Assembly: GCA_002270565.1 (NCBI GenBank)
Contig: NQMI01000012.1
Span: forward strand, 325,921 to 389,920
Length of the DNA stretch: 64,000 nucleotides
DNA from: Stenocarpella maydis
Taxonomy: Eukaryota > Ascomycota > Sordariomycetes > Diaporthales > Diaporthaceae
Direction: 5' to 3'
Positions 1-10,659 of this stretch are shown in pieces. A program made the translations under genes and the position numbers. The first letter of the stretch is position 1; every line of letters begins with the position of its first letter. The notes under the pieces are model-generated. The model searched no databases. It worked only from the letters and a program-made list of their open reading frames with translations, and was not told the DNA's origin.

Positions 1-652
1 GGGCGCGAGGCGGCCCAAGAAGCACTCGTAGAGCCTGGAGACGCGGACGAAGGGGTGGGAGGACCCGCGGGTGCCCTCGAGGATGGTCCAGCCGTAGTTG
101 TGCCAGTCTATGACGAGGCTTGTGTTGCGGAGGGTGCATGTCAGCCACGCCACGGCCAGGGTTGGGATCGAGGGCGGGTTCTGGACAAGCAGCCATTGTG
201 CGGGCTGCGTCTTGTACATTAGGACCTCAAGTAGATTCAGAACCTGCCACAATACCTTGAGCGGGCCTGTGATGACAAAAGGAGCAGACTTGGATCTGAG
301 GACCGCCGGCGGGGCGGCCAATGCGCAAACAGTGACATTGGGCAGCCTCGTGAGAGCTGGCAACAGGGCCGATTCTGTGGTTGTGGGTTAGCATGAGCCT
401 GTCCGCAGCGGGAGCTCCGTCCAACATACCGCGGTAGCCGATCAGCTCGACAGTGCCTCCATGCTTGGCTATGCTGAGCGCGTGGTATTGCATGCGAGGG
501 CTGCGGCCGATGTCCCCTAGCACCAGGACCTGTGCCGTCACATGTCGCTTTGCGGCTGGGCGATATCTGGATGGGAAGAGCAGGAATGAGGCGACGACGA
601 GTGTGAGAGCCACTGCCCCGGCCAGCGAAACTAGTATCACCTGTAACTCCAT
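1..652 (-). CDS. ALG1: ALG1, chitobiosyldiphosphodolichol beta-mannosyltransferase (5' part only)
   Basis: Adds the first mannose to GlcNAc2-PP-dolichol on the cytosolic face of the ER, early in N-glycan assembly. The start is ATG at 652. Exon 1 is 652-430, a 55-bp intron spans 429-375 (gtatgt donor, gctaac branch, cacag acceptor), and exon 2 is 374 to beyond position 1. The N-terminus has one hydrophobic anchor (residues about 3-26), then the family's nucleotide-sugar-transferase start [19 protein letters not shown] and, across the splice, [11 protein letters not shown]. Further on come [28 protein letters not shown] and [12 protein letters not shown], all characteristic of ALG1. Only about 199 of the usual 450-500 residues are in the window, and the C-terminal half lies off the left edge. 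The gene is divergent from the zinc transporter gene. The assignment is from motif recognition; splicing is inferred. Confidence 0.93.
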
Positions 653-1840
653 CTTGACCTACGAGGAGAGGGAGAAGGAGGAATGCGTCTGGCTATAATT
701 GGTGCTCCATTGGAAGTGGTTGACCAGCGAGCGCACTGAGCATGAGGTCCGGAACGGTGAGACGTGTAAAGATGGAGGTGAGGCTGGGTTAGACAAACCA
801 TCCAAACTTTCCGAGTACAACTGACAGACTGATTAAGCTTCGTCTCTACACACAATACGACTGCCAGCCCTTGATCTTCCTTGATGAATTATGGACTGCC
901 AATCCGGGCTGGAACTACCCCGAAACAGCTGAAGCCTGCTATATACTGCAGGTATACCCGGCACCTAGATATTTACTAAGCATCTACATATCCCAACTTT
1001 CATTTCGATGCATCCCATCCCATCTGTTCTTCCACACCGCGGCCTGCGGTAGCTGGTCCCAAGCTACTGGGGCCTGTGCAGCGTGGCTGCTAACTAACAC
1101 TGATCGTCCCCCCCAATCCCCCTTCCGAGATTAGCCCAGGCTTTTCCTGCATGCAGTCCGGCAGAGGGGACGAGATCGGAAGGAGGAACAAAGGCTGCTG
1201 CTGAAAGACTAGGCTGTGCTTGGCCTGGCTGCCCTGGCCGTTTGGCCTCTGGATGGCGCGCTAACCTGGCAAGCTCAGGGGAACCTTGGGCAGTCATGAC
1301 GGCGCCTCTGCCTGTGCACCCTGCCACCCGCCTTACCACCCACCCCCACGATTCGTCCTCATCCTTTAGAGGAAGGTCATCCCCAGATATCCGCCCGCTC
1401 CTCTCTGATAACAACAGATGCGACGTCCTCCCTCCCTCCCTCCCGAACCACCTAGGTATTTACTCACGCTTCGGATCGACCCAATTGAAGGAGACGCGCG
1501 TCGCCTCACACACACAAACTTCTCGATCCGCCCTCTCTCACGCCCACACGTGGACGGGCCTGGGGAAACGGACACTTCTTTCGACACGGGCCCAACACGA
1601 CGCCAGGCCCCAGTACCAGGCAGGGTCCACAAAGCACAAGCGAGTCGACGATATCGCGGGCCATCCCATCGTGCCGGGGGGCCCCATTGTTCCTCTGAGC
1701 TGGGAGCGGCAGACACCGGATATATCGCCATCCGCCTCATGCTGTAGCCGCCTCTCGTCTTCAGCACATCGTGTGCGGCTCGGGCGCACGACTTACACGG
1801 CGCCAAGCCCTGTGCTGTCCTCGTCCCAGGTATATTGACC
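653..1840. other. Shared upstream region of ALG1 and the zinc transporter gene
   Basis: About 1.2 kb between two divergent genes. I see no convincing coding frame. It is rich in C/T runs towards the right-hand gene (for example cctccctccctcccg near 1430-1445), as is common in fungal promoters and leaders. A CACCTAGGTA-like motif lies near 1450. Confidence 0.5.
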
Positions 1841-3575
1841 ATGGCCTCTGCCTACGTGCTGCCAGGCACTACCATGCCCAGCTCCCACCGTCACCATGGC
1901 CATGCGCATGGTCATCCTCGTTCACGCTCGCCCTCGTTCGGCTCCTTGAACAGGTCTTTTAAGATGGACTCGAGCTTTGCGATGCCAACACCAACCCATG
2001 ACGGCGAGCACGACCACGACCATGGCAACTCGCACTCACACTTGCATACCCACTCCGAGGCGCACACGCACACGCACACGCACACGCATCATGCAAACTC
2101 GATGCAGCCACGGCAGAATGCCCCTCCACCGTTGCTGCCCAGCAGTGGGTGGAAGACGACCTCGACATCTGCGGGTAAGCGCCTGATCACCCCGGTTACC
2201 TCCTCTTTTTCCGAGCAGTACGAGGCCCCAGAAGCCCAAGGCACCGAGCCACCCCACGACCACTCCGCCGAGCGCTCGAAATTCACCAGCATGCTTCTGC
2301 CATATACCTCGAAATGGCCAATATTGCACGCAATCATGACGGAGAAAGACTCGAGGAGGATCTTCTATTTCATGAGGTACGGTTCTGAAAGGACATTACT
2401 CGTGCTTGCAACACGCTAACAGTCCATACAGCCTCAACTTTTGCTTCATGACAGTCCAAGCATTTTACGGGTACGTCACAGACTCGCTCGGCTTGCTAAG
2501 CGACAGCATACACATGTTTTTCGACTGTGTTGCGCTTGGCGTGGGTCTGTTTGCTTCTGTAGCGAGTAAATGGCCGCCCAGTGCTCGCTTTCCTTACGGC
2601 TTCGGTAAAATCGAGACGCTCAGCGGCTTTGCCAATGGCGTCTTCTTGGTTCTCATCAGCGTGGAGATCATGATAGAGGCCGTTGAACGGATCGTCGAGG
2701 GCCGGGAGACCAAAAGGCTCGCTGAGCTGTTCATCGTGAGCAGTCTCGGTCTGGCGGTGAACCTCGTCGGTATGGCAGCGTTTGGCCACCATCATCACGG
2801 CCATGAACATGACCACGGATGCGGCAGTCATTCCCATGGACACGAAGCCTCGGACTCGCACTCCCATTCCCACCAGCACGCAGACTCACATTCGCATTCG
2901 CATTCACCAGAGCAAAGCAACCATTCGCAAGATCACGATCACGATCGCGATCACGATCACAGTGACCACAAACATCAGGAACCACACGGGCACGAACATC
3001 ATCATCATCACCACCATTCTCATTCTCACGACAACGAGAACATGCTAGGTATATACCTACATGTTTTGGCGGATACACTCGGCAGCGCGGCAGTTATCGC
3101 ATCGACGGTTATGACACACTTCGTCCCATGGTCCGGATGGGATCCACTGGCGTCATTTATGATCGCGGCACTCATAATGGGATCTGCCATACCACTAGTC
3201 AAGTCGTCCGCACGGCGACTCCTTCTGACCATCCCCGATGACATTGAGTACAACCTGCGGGAGACCATGTCTGGAATCCCAGAGCTGCGCGGAGTTGCAA
3301 GCTATTCGGTGCCTAAATTCTGGATCGACGACAGGTTCTCGGGCGACGATGCGCAGGCGGGCAAGATGATGGGCGTTATGCATGTCGTTGCCGTCCGCGG
3401 CGCTGACATGGGGGACGTTCGAGACCGTGTACGCACGTACCTTGCGGCGAGGAATATCGATGTCACGCTGCAGGTCGAGCGCGAAGGGGACGGCAGCTGT
3501 TGGTGTGGCGTCGGGAAGACTCCACTCAGCCCGCTGTCTCCCCTGGGAGGGTCGCAGAGCCTTAAGGCGCGCTAG
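1841..3575 (+). CDS. Cation diffusion facilitator zinc transporter (ZnT5/7, Msc2-like), histidine-rich
   Basis: Predicted zinc/proton antiporter that loads Zn into the secretory pathway; the ER/Golgi location is inferred from the ZnT5/ZnT7/Msc2 subfamily. Start is ATG 1841 in good context (gaccATGG). The open frame further upstream begins at TTG and is not used. Exons are 1841-2376 and 2432-3575, with an intron at 2377-2431 that rejoins FMS-LNF. The product is 559 aa. The N-terminus carries His clusters with a (CA)n-like coding repeat (HTHTHTHTHH). The CDF core starts at about residue 180. Both metal sites of the transport centre are intact: SDSIHMFFD (H206, D210) and HVLADTLGS (H389, D393). 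YGFGKIETLSGFANGVFL is the ZnT5/7-type TM3 region. A second, very long His/Asp loop (residues about 295-380) sits between TM4 and TM5. The C-terminal cytosolic domain ends in a CWCG motif. Confidence 0.9.
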
Positions 3576-4242
3576 GCGATCCTTTACATGGCGATCGTCG
3601 CTGAGGTGTAAGTTGCGTTTGCGAATCAGCATGGTACACTATTGATTCATGAGGGGGGCGTTGTAGTTATTGTGTGCACGCATATTGAGTCTCCGGTGAC
3701 GAAGACATGATGTGGTACTTTTGTACATTATTTTATGATTCCCACAAGAGGGTGCTGCAATAGATGAGATACCCTATGTTTGAACCCTGCCTTCTTGCTG
3801 TTGTACGTTGGAGTGTATGGTTCTCCCGAACGTCTCGTGAGAAGGATGTTGTCCGGCGAGGACATGGTGCGGTATATCATACCGTGCACGTCCCGATTCC
3901 CTGCAGCGCTGTGGCACGGAGTATATACAGCTATTTCATGCTGTTCGCTCTTCAAGGCTGCCTTGACTGCGTCTCCGAACGCGGTGGGCGCTTGATAGAT
4001 TAACGACTTGGCGCGCCCATTCATATGATGCCTCAGGACACGGGATGTGTGCCTGCCCCTCGCGGGTCAGACCTTACAATCCGTGCTAGCACGGTCCGTC
4101 CCGCATTGAACGCCTCCAGGCCGGGCAGTGGTCTGCGGCGGCCACCCCTGGTATGATCGGCTTTGGTGCCAGCCTCCTTTTTGGGGTGTCGTGAAAGGCC
4201 TCGGTTCCAGATGCGGGCGAAGTGTGGACAGCGCACGCCTTC
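3576..4242. other. Convergent 3' region between zinc transporter and SNU23
   Basis: About 670 bp between two genes that end toward each other. Short open frames exist on both strands but show no protein-like conservation that I recognise. No repeat was seen. Confidence 0.5.
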
Positions 4243-4953
4243 TCACTTCTTCGACGTCCCGAAGCCCGCGATACCCATCGCAGCCATCATGTCCTCCTCG
4301 TCGTGCTCACCCTCGATCCTCACGTCCTCGCCGTACTCCATCTTGACGCTCTTCTCCTTCTCCCTCTCGGTGCGCCTCTTCTCCTCGGCCTCCTTCCTCT
4401 TCCTCCGCCGCTCCTCCCTCTCGCGCGCCTCGTCCTCCTCGTGTATCTTGATCCTCTCCTGCAGGCCCGTCGCCCTTTCCCTCTCGAGGTCAAGCCTCCT
4501 CTCCCACACCTCGTCGATGCGCCGGCGCACGTCCTCGGCCGTCGCGGCGCGCACCTCGCCAGTCTGCCCCACCGCCCGGATGTGCTGCATCGAGTTGATG
4601 TGCTCCACCCACTGGATGTTGTCCTTGAAGGTCAGGTCGCACGCCTCGCAGTAGAAGCCGGCGCCCCGGCCGCGCTTGCCCACCCCGGCCCCGGCCGCCA
4701 CCAGCTGCGTCTTGCCCACGTGGCTGCTCAGGTCCAGCACCGCGCTCCGCGCCTGCGTCAGCGCCTCCTCGCCCGTCATGGGCTTGTAGTACTTCTTGCC
4801 CGCCAGCTTCGCCTCGTACCGCGCCTTGGACTCCTCACGCTCGGCAGCCTCACGCGCCCTGGCCTTGGCCGCGTACTCGTCCACGTCGAACTTCTTGCGG
4901 AACGAGGTGTCCTCGGCCGCAGTGCCGTAGGCACCACCGCTTGGTTTCGACAT
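4243..4953 (-). CDS. SNU23: SNU23/ZMAT2-like zinc finger protein of the U4/U6.U5 tri-snRNP
   Basis: Component of the spliceosomal B complex that acts near the 5' splice site during activation, in the nucleus. It is a single exon with start ATG at 4953 and stop at 4245-4243, giving 236 aa, close to the family length (about 200-240). The N-terminal SFRKKFDVDEYAAKAR and GKKYYKPMTG boxes are typical of Snu23/ZMAT2. A U1-type C2H2 zinc finger follows, with C102-x2-C105-x12-H118-x5-H124. The C-terminal half is a strongly charged Arg/Glu helix (about 150-210) ending in MAAMGIAGFGTSKK, a conserved tail in the family. It is divergent from DPH5 with 382 bp between the starts, so the two may share a promoter. 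Confidence 0.93.
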   Translation of the reverse strand: MSKPSGGAYGTAAEDTSFRKKFDVDEYAAKARAREAAEREESKARYEAKLAGKKYYKPMTGEEALTQARSAVLDLSSHVGKTQLVAAGAGVGKRGRGAGFYCEACDLTFKDNIQWVEHINSMQHIRAVGQTGEVRAATAEDVRRRIDEVWERRLDLERERATGLQERIKIHEEDEAREREERRRKRKEAEEKRRTEREKEKSVKMEYGEDVRIEGEHDEEDMMAAMGIAGFGTSKK

Positions 4954-5335
4954 CGCGACAGGGCTGTTGTTGTTGCAGCGGGCTGGGTCCGTGGGATCGT
5001 ATCAAGCGGCAAGGGGGTGGGCGCTGGGTGATGGTTCATCAAGGAAGTCGTGGTGGGTTTTGGATGGTTACGTCTGCGTGGAGCCTCGGCCGAGCGAGCA
5101 GGGTCAGATAAGATATCAGAAGCTCATCGGCCGATGTTAGTGTGAAGCACGGGGTACATGCACCAAGGCCGCACCAGGCGGAGGTGGCAAGTATAGTGGG
5201 CTGTCGCAGTAACAGGGATGGTCGAATATGGGGAAATTTTAAGATTTTGGGATCAAATGCAACCCATTCAAAAGTTAATTCGACATCCTCCTCAAGGCGC
5301 GACATCTACTTCTCTACACTCATAACTCGTCCAAA
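4954..5335. promoter_or_regulatory. Divergent promoter region of SNU23 and DPH5
   Basis: 382 bp between two outward-facing start codons. I see no clear TATA box and no open frame of interest. The region is inferred to drive both genes. Confidence 0.45.
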
Positions 5336-6279
5336 ATGCTGTACCTCGTTGGGCTCGGCCTGTCTGATGAGACAGACATCACGGTCAAGGGCCTCGAGGT
5401 GGTGAAGAAGGCGTCAAGAGTATATCTCGAGGCCTACACTAGCATTCTGCTCGTGGACCAAACCGTCCTGGTGAGTCAAGGCTGAGTCTCTGCTTGTGCA
5501 TGATGATTCGATCTACAGGATGTGTAGGGCTAACACTGGCACACCAGTAGGAAGCCTACTATGGCCGGCCCGTGATTCTGGCCGACCGCGAAATGGTCGA
5601 GTCCAACAGCGAGGAGATCCTGCGTGACTCCCAGGCAGAGGACGTAGCCTTCCTCGTCGTCGGCGACCCCTTCGGCGCGACCACGCACACCGACCTCGTC
5701 CTGCGGGCGCGCGAGCTGCAGATCCCCGTGCGGACCGTCCCGAACGCCTCCATCATGAGCGGCATCGGCGCCGCGGGGCTACAGCTCTACAACTTCGGGC
5801 AGACGGTGAGCATGGTGTTCTTCACAGACAGCTGGCGGCCGAGCTCCTTCTACGATCGTATCAAGGAGAACAGGCAGATCGGCCTGCACACACTCGTCCT
5901 GCTGGACATCAAGGTCAAGGAGCAGAGCATGGAGAACCTGATGAGGGGGAGGAAGATCTTCGAGCCGCCCCGGTACATGACGGTGGGCCAGTGTGCCTCG
6001 CAGATGCTCGAGGTCGAGGAGGACAGGCAGGAGGGCGCGTATGGGCCCGAGAGCCTTGCCATCGGTGCGGCAAGGGTTGGCGGCAAGGAGGAGAAGTTTG
6101 TCGCCGGCACGCTCAAGGAGCTGTGTGACCAGGACGAGGTCCTCGGTGCGCCGCTACACAGCCTTGTGCTCCTGGGGCGCAGGACACACGAGCTGGAGCG
6201 CGACTATGTCCGCGAATTTGCCGTCGACAAGGAGGCCTTTGACAGAATTTGGAAGGCTGAGTACGGCAAGCAGCAATGA
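5336..6279 (+). CDS. DPH5: DPH5, diphthine methyl ester synthase
   Basis: S-adenosylmethionine-dependent methyltransferase that methylates the modified histidine of elongation factor 2 in diphthamide synthesis (cytosol). Start is ATG 5336 and the product is 287 aa, the normal length. Exons are 5336-5470 and 5551-6279. The 80-bp intron (5471-5550) has a gtgagt donor, a ggctaac branch and a tag acceptor in phase 0, rejoining [14 protein letters not shown]. Family signatures seen: [20 protein letters not shown] at the start, [19 protein letters not shown], the SAM-site segment [14 protein letters not shown], and SIxxAxGxxGLQLYxFG-like [18 protein letters not shown]. It lies divergent to SNU23. 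Splicing by hand is unambiguous because the alternative cag acceptor would put a stop codon in frame. Confidence 0.95.
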
Positions 6280-7089
6280 TTACCTCTCATGCCAACAACA
6301 TTGCTCCCTAGCCTGGCGCATCCACCCACCTGCAGGCCTGCTCTCGAGCCTGGCGCTCAGCACAGGAGGGATAGGCCGCATGTCAGACTCGTACTGCCGA
6401 CCAAGATGGTGTATAAAGTCGGCTTGGGTGAGGGCGGCGATCCCAACCCCCCTAGTGGGGTTTGTTGAATCCAGGATTGAATCCAGGGTTGATCAATCGG
6501 GGTACTGAGGCTGGCTGACGTCCCCCCTTGCCCGATTTCGAACCATATTCCACTTTGCTGCGCAATCGGACAATTGCAGGAAGGGGGATGGGGGTAGTAG
6601 CTGTCTGGCTTTCTCCGGCTTGTCTGTGTCAAATGTCGGGTGCGAAGGTGTGACGGAGAGCTAGCGCATCATCGAGCGGCTCGACGCACAGATGACATCA
6701 TTAAGAAGCAGGAAAGACCGATGTGCCTTCGATGATGATATCTCGCCGCCGTCTGTTGCAAGGGAAAGGTACTTCTGAAGAACAGAGTACTTAAGTAGAT
6801 TCGCAAGTGCTTTCGGAGCGTCTCAGACACTCAACTCCAACAACAACACCAAACCACCTGGTCTTGAACATCATCGCACATTGCCGTCTGAGATCACTTT
6901 TGAAAAACCTACCAGGGTATGTTGCCTCTCCGCTCGCGCCTTGCACGGCCGTTGCCCACCTCCAGGGCACATGTGTGTGTGCTTGATGGGAGCTCCTCCA
7001 AACCTGCGGCCATCCGGCGATACCCTCGTCCACCGTTGTCCGCTGCCAAACCTCTAGTCCACCGGATGCTGACTTCCTCCTCTAGAAAG
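6280..7089. promoter_or_regulatory. bli-3 upstream region with a 5'UTR intron (6917-7085)
   Basis: The region holds the promoter and leader of the BLI-3-like gene. A likely leader intron runs from gtatgt at 6917 to tctag at 7085 (169 bp), with a gctgac branch site about 15 bases before the acceptor. The open frame that appears to extend BLI-3 upstream begins at the ATG inside this donor (6919) and is therefore probably not translated. Confidence 0.6.
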
Positions 7090-7707
7090 ATGTCTTTCTC
7101 CAACACAAACACTGGCGACAAGCCCGCCGACCCCTACACCAAAGCCAATGCCGACAACGAGGTCTCAGTCGAGCAGAAGATCGGCGACTTGACCAAGTTC
7201 ATTGACGCCAACAAGTTTGGCATGATGACCACACGGGACGCCAGCTCGGGCAAGCTTGTCTCACGTTGCATGGCCGTCGCGGCCAAGGAGTCCGGCGGCA
7301 TCGATCTGCTCTTCCACACCAACACCGAGTCCCACAAGACGGACGAGCTCCAGGACGACTCCCACGTGAACATCTCGTTCCTGAACTCCGCAGGGGAGTG
7401 GGCGTCCATCGCAGGAACGGCAACTGTGCAGACGGATCGCGAGCTGGTCAAGAAGCACTACAGCCCCGCTCTGAAGGCGTGGCTGGGAGACCTTGGAGAT
7501 GGCAAGCACGACGGAAGCGAGAATGACCCTCGCATTGGTGTGATCCGCGTCAAGACAACCAGTGCAACCTATGCTATCGTCGCGAAGAATTTTGTCAGCA
7601 GGGCGGCCGACATTGCACAGGGCGTTGTCACCGGCAAGCCTGCTGCTGTCAACCACTTGAGGGAGATCACTGAGGCAGAGGTTACCCAGTGGAGAAGTGT
7701 GCACTAG
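7090..7707 (+). CDS. bli-3: BLI-3-like pyridoxamine 5'-phosphate oxidase-fold (FMN-binding split barrel) protein
   Basis: 205 aa protein resembling Neurospora blue-light-induced BLI-3, which belongs to the general-stress-protein-26-like flavin split-barrel family. Its biochemical reaction is unknown to me. Start is ATG 7090 (MSFSNTNTGDKPADPY), which matches how BLI-3 proteins begin. The split-barrel domain covers residues about 26-190, with FGMMTTRDASSGKLVSRCMA, IDLLFHTNTESHKTDEL, VNISFLNSAGEWASIAGTA and YAIVAKNF. The C-terminus is REITEAEVTQWRSVH. Light regulation is known for the Neurospora gene; I cannot show it here from the sequence. It converges on the minus-strand gene at 8446-9456. 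Confidence 0.85.
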   Translation: MSFSNTNTGDKPADPYTKANADNEVSVEQKIGDLTKFIDANKFGMMTTRDASSGKLVSRCMAVAAKESGGIDLLFHTNTESHKTDELQDDSHVNISFLNSAGEWASIAGTATVQTDRELVKKHYSPALKAWLGDLGDGKHDGSENDPRIGVIRVKTTSATYAIVAKNFVSRAADIAQGVVTGKPAAVNHLREITEAEVTQWRSVH

Positions 7708-8445
7708 GACGGGCCAGACCGATGTCGAGCCCACGCTTGCATAGCATGACTTTAGGCTTTGCACCCTGCTTGGGGCAAAAGTCCCAGCAAATAATGACGA
7801 GTTCTAATTGACTAGTTCACTGTCTTTCGAGAACATGCACGAACGTGCTGCGTTGAGTGTGCTGTGCGTAGGCAACCGCCGCCGCCTACATTGTATGGTA
7901 GGACGGAATACACCCTGGCAGGGTTCTCTCGGACGATAATCTCCTCAAGCTCTCGAGAACCGGGTCGGGCTTCGGAAATTCTGCTGCAATGTCTTGTGCG
8001 GAGCACCACCACCTACGAATCAACGACCGCAGGCCACAAAAAGAACGCACGCACGTGCATGTGCGCCGCCGCCGCGAATAGCAGGACTCTTTCCAAAGCT
8101 GCATAGTACCCCTGGAACGGCATGAGGTTAAGGGTCTTGAAAGACGGGATGGCGTTGCCAATGAGACGAGAATGACAAGGGTGTTCGAGCATCAGGCATG
8201 CTTCACATTACCTCACAAGCTTTGATTGGTGGAAGGGCATATGTTCTCCAAATGGACTACACCGGATTACAAACGCTTCGCTCTGGCCAAAAGGGGCACC
8301 ATTGCTACCGTTACAGTCTTGCCACATACAAATGGACGTCCGCAATATATACTACTCCATGTCCGTTTCACCTGTTCCCTACACGCGACCGAGAACGTTT
8401 CCTGCAGTCAAAGTACTTCCCGTGGTGGTTCGACGTGCAGCAATC
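7708..8445. other. Convergent intergenic region
   Basis: 740 bp between bli-3 and the next minus-strand gene. Only short shadow frames; nothing recognised. Confidence 0.5.
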
Positions 8446-9456
8446 TCAAGCGTGGCCTGTGATGGACGCGGCGGACTGGCTCCTACGCAGCGACACTCTG
8501 CTCACGGCCCTCCTGAGCGACATCGTAGAGGTGACCTTACGCAGCTTGGATGACCGTTCTTCCTGCGGCGGCGTCCCGGGATCGGCGCTGTAGTACGGCG
8601 TGGCCGCATCCTTTCCTGGCTCCCCATCCATATACTCGCGGAGCGTCTCGGGCAGGGGCGTCGCGCCGGGCCGCAGCAAGCTCCTCTCAAACCCGCAGCT
8701 GCTGAGCTTGTAGTCCCTCAGCAGGGCCTTGAGCTTCTTGTGGTAGACCCTGTGTGCCTGGTAGCAGACCAGGGCGTAGGGGCTTCTCACTGTCTTCTGG
8801 TCGGACAGGCGGACCGGCAGCGACATGTATTGCAGCTGGACCGGCCACAGGAAATGGTTGAACATCTGTAGCTGCCAGATGGTGTCCCTCGGCAGGACGA
8901 TGAAGGAGACCTCGCGCTCTGCGGCGGGACCCTTGCCCGCCAGCCTGCCCTGGCCCGTCAGGTACTCATCGACCAGCTGCCGTCGCGGCTCGTAGGTGCG
9001 CGGCTTGCGAGGGATGAGGTGTGCCGTGTGGACCTCGAAGGGCCGGGCCGGCTTGAGGATGGCCTCGAACAGCTCGACCGAGTTCAGCGGTGCCTCGACC
9101 AGGAAGAGGACTTCATCTGGCCCGATGTGGACACTGTCGTTCGGGATGCGCGAAGGGGGCGCTGCCTCGAAGATATTGGTGTACCGGTCGTATATGAGCA
9201 GACCGTAGTCATCTGCTCGCTTCGGAGCGGGGGCAGACGAGAGATTGGCCGTAGCTGTGGCAGACCGGTGCAGGGCGGGGAACGCAGCCATCAGGTCGAG
9301 CTTGTGGCGCGGGAGTTGAGGACCACGATGGGAAGACCGCAACTGACTTGCATCTTCGAAGATCAGGCAGGCACCCCGCGGGGGACAACAGCCATACATA
9401 TATGCCCCTTCTGGGCCGGGGGGTTTCGAGCCTCGAAAACGCCTGAGTAGATCCAT
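8446..9456 (-). CDS. Fungal protein of unknown function with basic Ser/Arg tail
   Basis: 336 aa if started at the first in-frame ATG (9456, MDLLRRFRGSK). The frame is open to 9471, but that codon is GTG. I do not recognise a family. The middle looks globular (for example VHIGPDEVLFLVEAPLNSVE, WQLQMFNHFLWPVQLQYMS, YALVCYQAHRVYHKKLKALL). The last 50 residues are basic and low in complexity, with repeated SLRR-x-(V/Q)-S type segments that look like basophilic-kinase sites. No signal peptide or membrane segment. No intron is needed. It is convergent with bli-3. It is judged real because the frame is long and amino-acid composition is protein-like, but no function is offered. Confidence 0.7.
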   Translation of the reverse strand: MDLLRRFRGSKPPGPEGAYMYGCCPPRGACLIFEDASQLRSSHRGPQLPRHKLDLMAAFPALHRSATATANLSSAPAPKRADDYGLLIYDRYTNIFEAAPPSRIPNDSVHIGPDEVLFLVEAPLNSVELFEAILKPARPFEVHTAHLIPRKPRTYEPRRQLVDEYLTGQGRLAGKGPAAEREVSFIVLPRDTIWQLQMFNHFLWPVQLQYMSLPVRLSDQKTVRSPYALVCYQAHRVYHKKLKALLRDYKLSSCGFERSLLRPGATPLPETLREYMDGEPGKDAATPYYSADPGTPPQEERSSKLRKVTSTMSLRRAVSRVSLRRSQSAASITGHA

Positions 9457-10144
9457 GTTGCAAGCGTCCACTCAGAGCCTGGAGACTTGAAACAATGCGA
9501 GTAGAGAGGTCGATGCATGTCTGGAGAGTCGGGGCGCGCTTTTGTGGCGTGATGGGGTGTGCTGTGCATCGTGTGCAGGTCACCAAGGCAGGCGGCGGCT
9601 GTTTTAGGTTGAAGGTGTCGGCATCTGGGGAAAGTTTAGACGGAGGAGGTGGTGTTGCTGACAGGATCCCCGGGCTGAGCGGCCGACTGGTGGGAAGCTT
9701 GAGTGCGCCCCCCTCTCAGGTTTCATGATGGAGTCCCGTTCGGGGAGTTTCCCAGGGAGTTTCCCAGGGCCCCCCCTTCCCCGCCCCTCTTGTGTTGTCC
9801 CATCCCGCAAAGTGGCCCCCTCCGTCACACTGGTGCAACCGTGTGTGTACTCAAGTACCAGAGTACATAGGTGGTGTTCAGTGTACGGAGTACCTAGGTG
9901 TGTACACTACCTAGGTAGGTGGTAGAAACCCAGGGTGCCTAGGCGTGTACGGGTACGGGTACGGGTCTCGGGGGCACGTCAAGTGCCTGCCGATCCAGGG
10001 ATCTCCGGGCCGGGGCCAATTTAACCATTTGTGACAAGCTCCAACGAGGTGTCAGTTGGCCGATCCCGAACAGACCGGTCTGCCTGTCCGCATATTGGCA
10101 AACGCCTGGCTATGCAGGTTTGTAGGCGTGCATGCTGGCATGTA

Positions 10145-10174
10145 GGACAGGACAGGGCAGGGCAGGGCAGGGCA
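10145..10174 (+). repeat. Pentanucleotide microsatellite GGACA/GGGCA
   Basis: Two GGACA units followed by four GGGCA units in direct tandem. Confidence 0.9.
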
Positions 10175-10614
10175 GCACGAGGGCAGCGGATGAGGGCACC
10201 CGCCTAAAAGGCAAAAAGCTACCTACCTAGCTGGGTAAGGCACGCAGACACGCATGTCCGTCCTGCCGTGGTTCTGCATGATACCTGGGTGGCCACCTTA
10301 CACTGCAGGCAGTCGGGGCATGCTTTTGGAGCTCCACGACATGTGAAGGGGAGGGGAGGGAAGGCCTCCAGAGGGGGCCAGGAGGCCTGCCCGCACCTCA
10401 GTGTCGTCAAGAAGCTGCTCAGGCACCTCAGAGAGGCGGCAGCTCAGGCCTTGGGAGCTCGCTCAGCTGCTGGGGATTTCGGGCACGAGCACCCGCCCGC
10501 CCCATTCCACACCGGGAGAGCATATACCCTTTCCTCCACCCTGCTTTCCCGTGCGGACAGCGAGCGAGCGAGCCACTTCCACCCGCACCCGCACATGCAC
10601 ATGCAGCCTGGTGC

Positions 10615-10659
10615 ACCTGCACCTGCCCCTGCCCTGCACCTGCACCTGCACCTGCACCT
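10615..10659 (+). repeat. Hexanucleotide repeat ACCTGC
   Basis: Two ACCTGC units, a CCCTGCCCTGC interruption, then about three and a half further ACCTGC units. It lies in the upstream region of the F-box-like gene. Confidence 0.85.
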
